From Liopterus haemorrhoidalis (Eukaryota; Arthropoda; Insecta; Coleoptera; Dytiscidae), in assembly GCA_963971575.1 (NCBI GenBank), contig OZ020624.1:14477249-14541248 (forward strand): DNA of 64,000 nt. The letters run 5' to 3'. This document shows positions 1-9,833 of the stretch, in pieces (positions within the stretch are counted from its first letter, which is position 1; the number at the start of each line of letters is the position of its first letter). The notes beneath the pieces were generated by a model, which saw only the letters and a program-made list of their open reading frames with translations, made no database searches and was not told where the DNA came from. The position numbers were made by a program, and so were the translations under genes.

Positions 1-1
1 C

Positions 2-2232
2 TTATATTTCAAATATTTGGAGTTCGCCGGTTTAGCGTTAGGATATTTCCACTGTAAACAATGTATTGTCCACTGCGATTAAAAGTTTTTTCAGCTCTAA
101 ATTCGCTTATTTTTCTCTTCTTTCCACTTATTATGTATATTCTCTTCTTTCTCACCATCTGTCCTATGATTTGCATCAGTTTTTTGTCTTTACAGTCACT
201 TTTGCACACGTATTCGTCAGTTTTTGGGTACAAAGTATCACTTTTTCATTCTTATTACGCCTTTTATTAATATTTCACGTCTTAAAATATTTTGAACGCG
301 GTAAAACCCTTTTTTTAGCACATTCAACTTACCTATTTACGTCTTAAAACCGTCATAAGTTGGTTTTTTGCGTCTTTTAGGTTAACTATTTTTGACCTCT
401 TTTTTCTTAACTAACCTATTTTTATTTTAAACGTCTTAACTCCACATATATCTTGCGGTTAAGTGAATAATAAGGGAGTTATTTATATTACAAATATTTG
501 AAGTTTTCCCGCCATTACTCTACAAATATTAAAATCAAATCAAAAAAATGTATTTATGTTAAGAATTTGCCTTTTAATTTTAAACAATATTTGTTTTATA
601 TATTTTGCTGTTTACTGAATTATAAGGGAGTTGATTATTTTTCAAATATTTGGAGTTCGCGCGCTTGGCGTTAGGAAATTTCCACTGTAAACAATGTATT
701 GTCCACAGCGGTTAAAAGTTTTTTCAGCTTTAAATTCACTTGTTGTTCCCTTATTTCCACTTATTATGTCTATTCTGTTCTTTCTCACCGTCTGTCCTAT
801 GATTTGCACAAGTTTCTTGTCTTTACAGTCACCTTGCGCACTTATAATAACCAATTTCTCTTTATAGCGTCGTAACTCCACATATATGTTGTTGTTAAGT
901 GAATAATAAGGGAATTATTTATGTGACAAATATTTGAAGTTTTCCCGCCATAACTCTACAAATATTTATCGAATCAAAAACATGTATTTATATTAATGAT
1001 TTGGCTTTTAATTTTAAATAATACTGGTTTTACATGTTTTGCTGTTAAGTGAAATATAAGGGAGTTATTTTTATTTAAAATATTTGGAGTTCGCGCGCTT
1101 GGCGTTAGGAAATTTCCACTGTAAACAATGTATTGTCCACAGCGGTTAAAAGTTTTTTCAGCTTTAAATTCACTTGTTGTTCCCTTATTTCCACTTATTA
1201 TGTCTATTCTGTTCTTTCTCACCGTCTGTCCTATGATTTGCACAAGTTTCTTGTCTTTACAGTCACCTTGCGCACTTATAATAACCAATTTCTCTTTATA
1301 GCGTCGTAACTCCACATATATGTTGTTGTTAAGTGAATAATAAGGGAATTATTTATATGACAAATATTTGAAGTTTTCCCGCCATAACTCTACAAATATT
1401 TATCGAATCAAAAACATGTATTTATATTAATGATTTGGCTTTTAATTTTAAATAATACTGGTTTTACATGTTTTGCTGTTAAGTGAAATATAAGGGAGTT
1501 ATTTTTATTTAAAATATTTGGAGTTCGCGCGCTTGGCGTTAGGAAATTTCCACTGTAAACAAAGTATTGTCCACAGCGTTTAAAAGTTTTTTCAGCTTTA
1601 AATTCACTTGTTGTTCCCTTATTTCCACTTATTATGTATATTCTGTTCTTTCTCACCGTCTGTCCTATGATTTGCACAAGTTTTTTGTCTTTACAGTCAC
1701 TTCTGCGCACGTATTCGTGAAATTTTGAGCACAAAGTATCAATTTTTGAGCACAAAGTATCACTATTTTATTCTTATTACGTCCTTTTATTAATATTTCA
1801 CGTCTTAAATTATGTTGAACGCCGTAAAACACTTTTTTTAACTCTTTCGTCTTAATTATTTACATCTTAAAACCGTTATAAATTAGTTTTTTGCGTCTTT
1901 TAGGTTAACTATTTTTGACATCTTTTTTTTAACCCTTTCAACTAACCTATTTATCTTTTAAACTTTATGAATCCACATATGTTATGCTGTTAAGTGAATA
2001 ATAAGGGAATTTATTTACATTACAAACATTTGAAGTTTTCCCGCCATAACTCTACAAATATTTATCGAATCAAAAAAATATATTTATGTTAGGGATTTAC
2101 CCTTTAATTTTAAACAATATTTATTTTATATATTTTGCTGTTATGTGAATTATAAGGGAGTTATTTATATTTCAAATATTTGGAGTTCGTGCGCTTGGCG
2201 TTAGGAAATTTCCACTGTAAACAATGTATTGT
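2..2232. repeat. U1 satellite block, five tandem monomers
   Basis: AT-rich satellite. Each monomer has three recognisable parts: one starting TTCAAATATTTGGAGTTCG, a middle part with repeated ACGTCTTAA words, and one starting TTACAAATATTTGAAG followed by TTTTCCCGCCATAACTC. Monomer starts lie near 6, 638, 1076, 1510 and 2170. The first and fourth are full length (about 640-660 bp). The second and third are about 440 bp and lack roughly 200 bp between CAGTCACCTTGCGCAC and CTTTATAGCG. No gene is supported. The antisense frames open across monomers match no family I know. Confidence 0.85.
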
Positions 2233-2550
2233 TAGGGTGACCATCCGTCCCGGTTTTCCGGGATTGTCCCGGTGTCCCGAAAAATGTTCTCGGGACGCCC
2301 GATTGTCCCAGTTTTTGAGGTGAGGACTCTTTTTGCTCTTCACTTTGAATTTGGGGGAGGTGAGGACCTTTTTGTTTTTTTTTGCTCTTTTCTTTGAATT
2401 TGGGAGGTGAGGACCTTTTTTTTGCTCTTCACTTTGAATTTGAGAGGTGAGGACCTTTTTTTTGCTCTTCACTTGGATCTGGGAGGAAACAAAGACCTTC
2501 TTTTTTTTTCCTGTGTCCCGGTTTCCCTTCACTGAAATCTGGTCACCCTA
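2233..2550. mobile_element. hAT-type MITE in satellite (U1 copy)
   Basis: Terminal inverted repeats TAGGGTGACCA and TGGTCACCCTA are flanked by an 8-bp direct repeat TGTATTGT (2225-2232 and 2551-2558). The 8-bp duplication and TIR type fit the hAT superfamily. The interior carries about four tandem copies of a roughly 40-bp unit (GAGGTGAGGACC, a T-run, then GCTCTTCACTTTGAATTTG). No transposase remains, so it is non-autonomous. It sits in the same position in every unit. Confidence 0.85.
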
Positions 2551-2987
2551 TGTATTGTGTCTACTGCGATTAAAAGTTTTTTCAGCTCTAAATTTGCTTA
2601 TTTTTCTCTTATTTCCACATATAATGTATATTCTCTTCTTTCTCACCATCTCTCCTACTATTTGCACAAGTTTTTTGTCCTTGCAGTCACTTTTGCACAC
2701 GTATTCGTCAGTTTTTGAGTACAAAATATCACTTTTTCATTTTTATTACGTCTTTTATTAATATTATACGTCTTAAAATATTTTGAACGCGGTAATACCC
2801 TTTTTTTAGCGCATTCAACTTGCCTATTTACGTCTTAAAAGCGTCATAAGTTGGTTTTTTGCGCCTTTTAGGTTAACTGTTTTTGACCTCTTTTTTCTTA
2901 ACCCTCTTAACTAACCAATTTCTCTTTTAAACGTCTTAACTCCACATATATTTTGCTGTTAAGTGAATTATAAGGGAGTTGCTTTTA
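2551..2987. repeat. U1 satellite tail containing a recombination junction
   Basis: The left end matches the satellite downstream of the hAT MITE in U2 (8659 onward, with GTGTCTACTGCGATT). From about 2572 the sequence instead matches the U2 tail satellite (18193 onward, with AAAAGTTTTTTCAGC and later CCACATATAATG). The switch lies within the shared bases 2563-2571. The whole retrotransposon core of the other units is therefore absent here. Confidence 0.8.
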
Positions 2988-3285
2988 GGGTGCATTCGAT
3001 TTGACGCCCCGACCGTTCCGAGCACGTTCTGTACACTCAAACGTGTTCGATTTGACGCTCGGAGTACACTCAATTGCATTCGTTTTGCGATCGAGCGAGC
3101 ATTTAGAGTGCGCTCTATGTGTTCGAGGTTTCAATGCCGGGTTTACATTGGTAGAGTAAAAGAAGTAACTAGCAACTAGTTACTATCCCTGTGTAAACAG
3201 TTGACATTGTGGCTAGTAGAGTACTAGGTGCCAGTAGTTGGGCTAGGATAGCAGCTAGCTCGTCGACGTATTTACTAGCTACTGT

Positions 3286-4215
3286 TAGGGTTGCCAGGCG
3301 TCCGGATAAAGCAGGACATAGTTAGGCTTTTTGATTGCGTGTCCGGCCAAAATAAACGGTGTCCGGCTTGTCCAGATTTTGTTAGGCTTTTTACATTTCG
3401 CAAACGAGCGAGCGCCGTTTTCTGAACAATAACAAAGATAACGTTAATTTCAAGAAGCTGTAGCACTCAAGAAATGGGTAGCCTATTTTAAATCAATGAG
3501 TAATCAAGATTGCTTTTCAGAATTCCTAACTATTTGACAGTATTACTTTGCGATCCCAGGACATAACGCAAAGGTTGAAAGAGTTTTTTCCTTGATAGGT
3601 CAGCAATGGTCAAAAGAACGCAACAGATTACATGTTGACGCTGTAGCTAAAATGTTGGTAGTAGAATTTAATTTAAAACATTTGACGTGTAAGGTTTTTT
3701 ACAACTGCATTTTGAAAGAAACTGAGCTTTTAAAGCAGATTTCTGCCAACCAAAAATATGAATAATTATTTTTATTGTTTAACTTAAAGTTTTGTTTTGT
3801 TTTTGTTTTGTTTAGATTGTTTTTTTTTTATTTTTTTTTGCTTTGGGAAGTAATAGCAAGTAAATAAGACTTATTTGTGCAATTGCCTTTATTTAATTTA
3901 AGAAGAATTTAAAAATGTTGATAAATGTTTATCTAGAATATAATTTTGACTGATGACTTTATTTGACTGATTAATAATAAATTATTTAGACTGATTTGGC
4001 GTTTTATCTATTTTTTATTTATTTTTCATTAGAATTTAACAAGATTTATGGAAATAATCAAAAAAGCTTGATTCTACATAAAAAAAATTTGTCGTACCTA
4101 TTAATACTGAGAAACAAAATCCTCAATAATGTAGGGTGTCCGGCTTTTTTACCCAAACGTCCGGCCAAACTGGATGGTCTGTTCGGCTATTAGGTTTGGC
4201 GACCTGGCAACCCTA
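3286..4215 (+). mobile_element. hAT element, internally deleted
   Basis: TIRs are TAGGGTTGCCAGG and its inverse CCTGGCAACCCTA, with an 8-bp target duplication GCTACTGT (3278-3285 and 4216-4223). GTCCGG words recur near both ends, as subterminal repeats do in hAT elements. Only the 3' end of a transposase gene survives (3496-3765), so the element cannot move by itself. It is inserted in the left part of the 2.4-kb nested transposon. Confidence 0.9.
3496..3765 (+). pseudogene. hAT transposase C-terminal dimerisation domain remnant
   Basis: A 90-codon stretch from ATG to TAA is interrupted by TGA after 13 codons. After the stop it reads PGHNAKVERVFSLIG and QQWSKERNRL. This fits the hAT C-terminal dimerisation domain (Dimer_Tnp_hAT), with its ERxFS core and the following NRL. 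The N-terminal zinc finger and the catalytic RNase H-like core are absent. The domain sits centrally in a 930-bp hAT element with intact TIRs, which supports an internal deletion derivative. Confidence 0.8.
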
Positions 4216-4334
4216 GCTACTGTAGTGACTACTGGTGAACTGCTATTTGTTATTTTTTAGATTTTTCATTTCCTTGACGATGAAATTTTTTTTGAACCTT
4301 CCATGTATATGATCACGTCGGGGTCACCGATGCA

Positions 4335-4465
4335 GCAGTACAAATAAATATAATCGTAGCTTTATTTTTAACTTATTTATTATCAAAAATGTCTACAGAA
4401 TCTAATGACATTTTTGATAATAAATAAGTTAAAAATAAAGCTACGATTATATTTATTTGTACTGC
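4335..4465. repeat. Perfect 59-bp-arm palindrome
   Basis: Left arm 4335-4393 and right arm 4407-4465 are exact reverse complements, separated by a 13-nt spacer. Pairing continues outward past one mismatch at 4333. It lies inside the U1 nested transposon, between the hAT element and the transposase remnant. It could be a small foldback element or a recent inverted duplication; no target duplication was identified. Confidence 0.9.
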
Positions 4466-4606
4466 TACACTACTGTCTTTTCCCCCACTACGCAAAATTG
4501 ATTCATTTCAAATTGGCGGCAAGCGATAACCTGTCATAACAAATAGAAAAAAACCCATATCAGGTAAGTTACAATTTATTTACATAAATTGCGTAACATT
4601 GATTTA

Positions 4607-5301
4607 TTAATTGATGATTTTTGAAATCATCTGGGAAATAACTGCCTTTGATACACGAAAAAGATGTTGTAGACCAGTGTTTCGCGACCAAAAACGCACC
4701 GTGGACCAGAATAATATATAATTTTCTAACGCGGACTACTAATAATAATTGTTGGTTTATTTTTTGCATGAAAACAAATATATTTAATGTGCTACTAAAC
4801 ACATGTATTTTATTTGTAGAAAATCACAGAAAATAAACAAAATATAAACTATTTACATAAAAAATGTGCAAAATAAATTAAAAATAAAACTGCAAAAAAC
4901 ACATTTAAAAACTTTCGCGGACCACTAAAAGTTTTCTGGGGACCACTGGTGGTCCGCGGACCACCTGTTTAGAAACACTGTTGTAGACTACAATAACTAT
5001 TTCCTGTGGCTAGGAAATAAAGCCTTAATTCCAATTTTATTTTTGCTGGAATCGCATCCCTTATTAGTGTATCAGTTCGTTGTATTAATGGACTAACTAA
5101 ATTTAATAGCCTATTAAAATCATCTGGTGTCATTCTTAAACACAGTCTGTACTCTTTTTGATCTTCCACGGCTAATTCACGAAATAGAAGGACTGATGCG
5201 CCATGGGTAGTTCTTCTATCAATCCATTTTTTAACCCATTTTTGTTTAGGCTTAAATTCTGTACCGAATACTTCAATAAGACAATCAATTATTTCCTCCA
5301 C
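4607..5301 (-). pseudogene. HARBI1-like transposase N-terminal remnant
   Basis: Antisense open frame from ATG at 5301. It contains YRLCLRMTPDDFNRLLNLV, then LATGNSYCSLQ. This is the N-terminal half of HARBI1/PIF transposases, which have a start like FRMS..TFdeLL and then RFLATGdSyrSL. A 306-bp hAT MITE splits the frame. On its far side the same frame resumes with HLFRVSKAVISQMI and stops at 4607-4609. The catalytic DDE half is missing, so it is inactive. The family fit is good, but only the first third or so of a normal transposase remains. Confidence 0.75.
4675..4980. mobile_element. hAT MITE inserted in the transposase remnant
   Basis: It begins CAGTGTTTCG and ends GAAACACTG, flanked by TTGTAGAC on both sides (4667-4674 and 4981-4988). 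The CAGTGTTTC terminus and 8-bp duplication are typical of hAT. Both subterminal regions carry GGACCAC words. It interrupts the HARBI1-like reading frame after the codons for SLQ. It has no coding capacity. Confidence 0.88.
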
Positions 5302-6110
5302 AAGAAATGATGTAATTCAAAATACCACTTCTTTAATGGCATCACGCCGGCGACGATGTATATCCACATTCATAAACTATTTTTTGCAAAAAGATAATTT
5401 CACTGCAAAATCACAGTGAAGATGTCAAATGTGTTTTGACACTTACCATCCAGAAAATAAGATATGTATGTCAATTGCGTATGAACACCTACTATCCTGA
5501 AAATAAGATAGTAGAGTAAAGCGCGTAGTACTTGCGCTAGTTACTAGCTCTTTTACTCTACCAATGTAAACCCGGCATAAGGCCGAGCATATGGAGTATG
5601 ACGTAAAAAAGTGGGGGAACGGCGGGAAAGAAATGAAAGTTTAAAATTAAATTATAAATAAAATAAAAATAATAGCCTTAGACAAATAACAATATGGCTA
5701 CAGTGGCTACAGAGTACGGCCATTTTATGTATTTGTGACGTTCTGCAAACAGCAAAAAAAAAATTTTAAATACACCGTTCATAAAATTAAAATGGAAAAA
5801 ATTCATTAAATCAATTCATTAATTATTATCTAATTTAAAATTAATATTATTTCTTCAACATTGAAAAAAAAAAAAAAAAAAAAATCAAGGAAAAACCGAG
5901 GTACAATATAATTTTGATTCATGACTGACGTGAACTAATCTGACAGTAAAAATGCCGCCTAAAATTGTAGGGTTAGATTTTATAAACATTACGTCACAAC
6001 AACGGTCAATCCGTGTTCGAGTTGCTGCGCTCCGTTAGTGCTCTATTCATGACGTCACCATCAACTGTTCGCTCAGCGCTCGCTCTACCCTGTACAACTC
6101 GAATGCACCC

Positions 6111-8342
6111 TTATATTTCAAATATTTGGAGTTCGCCGGTTTAGCGTTAGGATATTTCCACTGTAAACAATGTATTGTCCACTGCGATTAAAAGTTTTTT
6201 CAGCTCTAAATTCGCTTATTTTTCTCTTCTTTCCACTTATTATGTATATTCTCTTCTTTCTCACCATCTGTCCTATGATTTGCATCAGTTTTTTGTCTTT
6301 ACAGTCACTTTTGCATACGTATTCGTCAGTTTTTGGGTACAAAGTATCACTTTTTCATTCTTATTACGCCTTTTATTAATATTTCACGTCTTAAAATATT
6401 TTGAACGCGGTAAAACCCTTTTTTTAGCACATTCAACTTACCTATTTACGTCTTAAAACCGTCATAAGTTGGTTTTTTGCGTCTTTTAGGTTAACTATTT
6501 TTGACCTCTTTTTTCTTAACTAACCTATTTTTATTTTAAACGTCTTAACTCCACATATATCTTGCGGTTAAGTGAATAATAAGGGAGTTATTTATATTAC
6601 AAATATTTGAAGTTTTCCCGCCATTACTCTACAAATATTACTCGAATCAAAAAAATGTATTTATGTTAAGAATTTGCCTTTTAATTTTAAACAATATTTG
6701 TTTTATATATTTTGCTGTTTACTGAATTATAAGGGAGTTGATTATTTTTCAAATATTTGGAGTTCGCGCGCTTGGCGTTAGGAAATTTCCACTGTAAACA
6801 ATGTATTGTCCACAGCGGTTAAAAGTTTTTTCAGCTTTAAATTCACTTGTTGTTCCCTTATTTCCACTTATTATGTCTATTCTGTTCTTTCTCACCGTCT
6901 GTCCTATGATTTGCACAAGTTTCTTGTCTTTACAGTCACCTTGCGCACTTATAATAACCAATTTCTCTTTATAGCGTCGTAACTCCACATATATGTTGTT
7001 GTTAAGTGAATAATAAGGGAATTATTTATGTGACAAATATTTGAAGTTTTCCCGCCATAACTCTACAAATATTTATCGAATCAAAAACATGTATTTATAT
7101 TAATGATTTGGCTTTTAATTTTAAATAATACTGGTTTTACATGTTTTGCTGTTAAGTGAAATATAAGGGAGTTATTTTTATTTAAAATATTTGGAGTTCG
7201 CGCGCTTGGCGTTAGGAAATTTCCACTGTAAACAATGTATTGTCCACAGCGGTTAAAAGTTTTTTCAGCTTTAAATTCACTTGTTGTTCCCTTATTTCCA
7301 CTTATTATGTCTATTCTGTTCTTTCTCACCGTCTGTCCTATGATTTGCACAAGTTTCTTGTCTTTACAGTCACCTTGCGCACTTATAATAACCAATTTCT
7401 CTTTATAGCGTCTTAACTCCACATATATGTTGTTGTTGTTAAGTGAATAATAAGGGAATTATTTATATGACAAATATTTGAAGTTTTCCCGCCATAACTC
7501 TACAAATATTTATCGAATAAAAAACATGTATTTATATTAATGATTTGGCTTTTAATTTTAAATAATACTGGTTTTACATGTTTTGCTGTTAAGTGAAATA
7601 TAAGGGAGTTATTTTTATTTAAAATATTTGGAGTTCGTGCGCTTGGCGTTAGGAAATTTCCACTGTAAACAAAGTATTGTCCACAGCGTTTAAAAGTTTT
7701 TTCAGCTTTAAATTCACTTGTTGTTCCCTTATTTCCACTTATTATGTATATTCTGTTCTTTCTCACCGTCTGTCCTATGATTTGCACAAGTTTTTTGTCT
7801 TTACAGTCACTTCTGCGCACGTATTCGTGAAATTTTGAGCACAAAGTATCAATTTTTGAGCACAAAGTATCACTATTTTATTCTTATTACGTCCTTTTAT
7901 TAATATTTCACGTCTTAAATTATGTTGAACGCCGTAAAACACTTTTTTTAGCTCTTTCGTCTTAATTATTTACGTCTTAAAACCGTTATAAATTAGTTTT
8001 TTGCGTCTTTTAGGTTAACTATTTTTGACATCTTTTTTTTAACCCTTTCAACTAACCTATTTATCTTTTAAACTTTATGAATCCACATATGTTATGCTGT
8101 TAAGTGAATAATAAGGGAATTTATTTACATTACAAACATTTGAAGTTTTCCCGCCATAACTCTACAAATATTTATCGAATCAAAAAAATATATTTATGTT
8201 AGGGATTTACCCTTTAATTTTAAACAATATTTATTTTATATATTTTGCTGTTATGTGAATTATAAGGGAGTTATTTATATTTCAAATATTTGGAGTTCGC
8301 GCGCTTGGCGTTAGGAAATTTCCACTGTAAACAATGTATTGT
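6111..8342. repeat. U2 satellite block, five monomers
   Basis: Same monomer order as U1: full, short, short, full, then the start of a fifth. Starts lie near 6115, 6747, 7184, 7621 and 8280. The block continues the satellite across the Harbinger-type MITE: TTTTA before it in the neighbouring unit, TTATATTTC after it. No gene seen. Confidence 0.85.
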
Positions 8343-8658
8343 TAGGGTGACCATCCGTCCCGGTTTTCCGGGATTGTCCCGGTGTCCCGAAAAATGTTCT
8401 CGGGACGCCCGATTGTCCCGGTTTTTGAGGTGAGGACTCTTTTTGCTCTTCACTTTGAATTTGGGGGAGGTGAGGACCTTTTTGTTTTTTTTTGCTCTTT
8501 TCTTTGAATTTGGGAGGTGAGGACCTTTTTTTGCTCTTCACTTTGAATTTGAGAGGTGAGGACCTTTTTTTGCTCTTCACTTGGATCTGGGAGGAAACAA
8601 AGACCTTCTTTTTTTTCCCTGTGTCCCGGTTTCCCTTCACTGAAATCTGGTCACCCTA
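8343..8658. mobile_element. hAT-type MITE (U2 copy)
   Basis: 316 bp with the same TIRs and TGTATTGT duplication as at 2233-2550. It differs by small changes in T-run length. Confidence 0.85.
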
Positions 8659-8851
8659 TGTATTGTGTCTACTGCGATTCAAAGTTTTTTCAGCTCTAAA
8701 TTCGCTTATTGTTCACTTATTTCCACTTATTACGTCTATTCTCTTCTTTCTCACCATCTGTCCTATGATTTGTACAAGTTTTTTGTCTTTACAGTCACCT
8801 TCGCACACGTACTCGTCAGTTTTTGAGCACAAAGTATCACTTTTTCATTCT
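8659..8851. repeat. Satellite remnant upstream of gypsy pol (U2)
   Basis: Part of a monomer, from TGTATTGTGTCTACTGCG to TCACTTTTTCATTCT. It stops abruptly where the gypsy-derived GC-richer sequence begins. About 200 bp of the monomer expected next are missing on the far side of the insertion. Confidence 0.75.
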
Positions 8852-9833
8852 CACACAGGTTAGCTTGGTGGATGCCGCGAAGAGCTACAAGAAGTGGATG
8901 AGAACCAGCGCCGGCGTGCCGCTGAGAGCCTTCATCGACACGGGTAGTGTCTACGACCTCATCACGGAGGAATGTGCACGGCGTTTGCAGTGTACGCTGT
9001 CTGCAAATGGGCAGCAATTGCATGGATTCGGCGGAGGGACGACTTGGACCTTAGGTAAGGTCGAGCTGTCCGTGATCATTGACGGCGCCGGCGTTAAGAT
9101 GCACCCGTTGGTGGTGACATGTGGTTTGTCGGGAGCCGACATCCTGATAGGGCAGCCAGCGCTCTCGTCAGGCGAGGTGGTCCTGCTCGTGCGGGACGGC
9201 ACGGTGAGCCTGTCGCGCGAGGAGAACTTCCTCCAAAAGCTGGCGTTGGAGGATGATGACCTGGACGAGCCATGGCAGCAGAAGTTAGAAGTACGGCTCG
9301 TCGAGGATGCCTGGCTTCTACCCAACGACGACCAGAGCCCAGCAGTCACGGTGGATGGATTGGCTGAAGGTGCGTTCCTGCTAGTTAAGGAACGGACGGT
9401 CCGGCGACACACCTCCGAACTTATCGTAAAGGGAGCACTTTTGGGGCCAGGGCATATGAAGATGAGAATTTGGAATCAGAGTCTCAGGGGCGTTATCTGG
9501 CCCACCAAACACCCGCTGGCGCGCGGCTTTGTTATCTTTCCAGATAAAGACCCGGAACAGGTGAACTCGGTGAGTATCATTAATAACAAATTAAGCTTTG
9601 CAGATGTCAAGGTGGGTGATATCGCTGAAAGTGAAAGGAGTGAATTGGAAGCGCTCTTGTCACAGTTGCAAAATTGCTTCTCGAGTGGGGATGAAGACTT
9701 GGGGCTCACCCACTTGGGGGAAATGAGAATCCAGTTAACCACGCATAGCGCGTACACCGATATACCATCGCCCGTACAGGCCGTCACTCGCAGAGAGGGA
9801 AACGGTGAAACAAAAAGTGCAGATGCTACTTAA
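8852..9833 (+). CDS. pol: gypsy pol, protease part (U2)
   Basis: This frame is open from within the satellite (TTG at 8823), but retrotransposon sequence starts at about 8852. The aspartic protease motif FIDTGS lies near 8934-8951, with DILIGQPAL downstream as the usual ILLG-type strand. It would cleave the Gag-Pol polyprotein. The following 200 residues form the protease-RT linker, ending with HLGEMRIQLTT, the segment that normally leads into RT. The frame then shifts by +1 between about 9739 and 9757, and the last residues before the stop at 9833 are out of register. The upstream gag-proximal part is absent. Confidence 0.85.

Larger units (their letters stand above)
3136..5576. mobile_element. 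Nested TIR DNA transposon with HARBI1-like remnant
   Basis: It starts GCCGGGTTTACATTGG and ends with its exact inverse. The perfect inverted match extends 28 nt inward. It is flanked by AT on both sides (3134-3135 and 5577-5578). A 3-bp TAA duplication with one mutated base is also possible. The interior holds an antisense HARBI1-like transposase remnant (4607-5301), two hAT insertions and a perfect palindrome. It is present only in U1. The stretches at 4216-4334, 4466-4606 and 5302-5576 show no further recognisable coding sequence. Superfamily is PIF/Harbinger-like; the subfamily is open. Confidence 0.75.
2988..6110. mobile_element. Harbinger-type TIR element with nested insertions (U1 copy)
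   Basis: It begins GGGTGCATTCGA and ends TCGAATGCACCC, with TTA on both sides (2985-2987 and 6111-6113). The 3-bp TTA duplication fits PIF/Harbinger. Removing the nested element at 3136-5576 leaves about 680 bp of body, longer than the 570-bp version in U2 and U5. The extra body lies on both sides of the nested insertion. The right part has an A-tract of 21 near 5864-5884. No transposase of its own is seen, so it is a MITE or an internally deleted element. Confidence 0.75.

Noticed and set aside
642..1755. Antisense open frames of 74-123 codons in each satellite monomer (sharing DCKDKK and VYSGN words)
   Set aside because: They resemble each other only because the monomers are repeats. No known domain, no start context, and changes between monomers do not favour silent sites. 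A dN/dS test across positions would decide.
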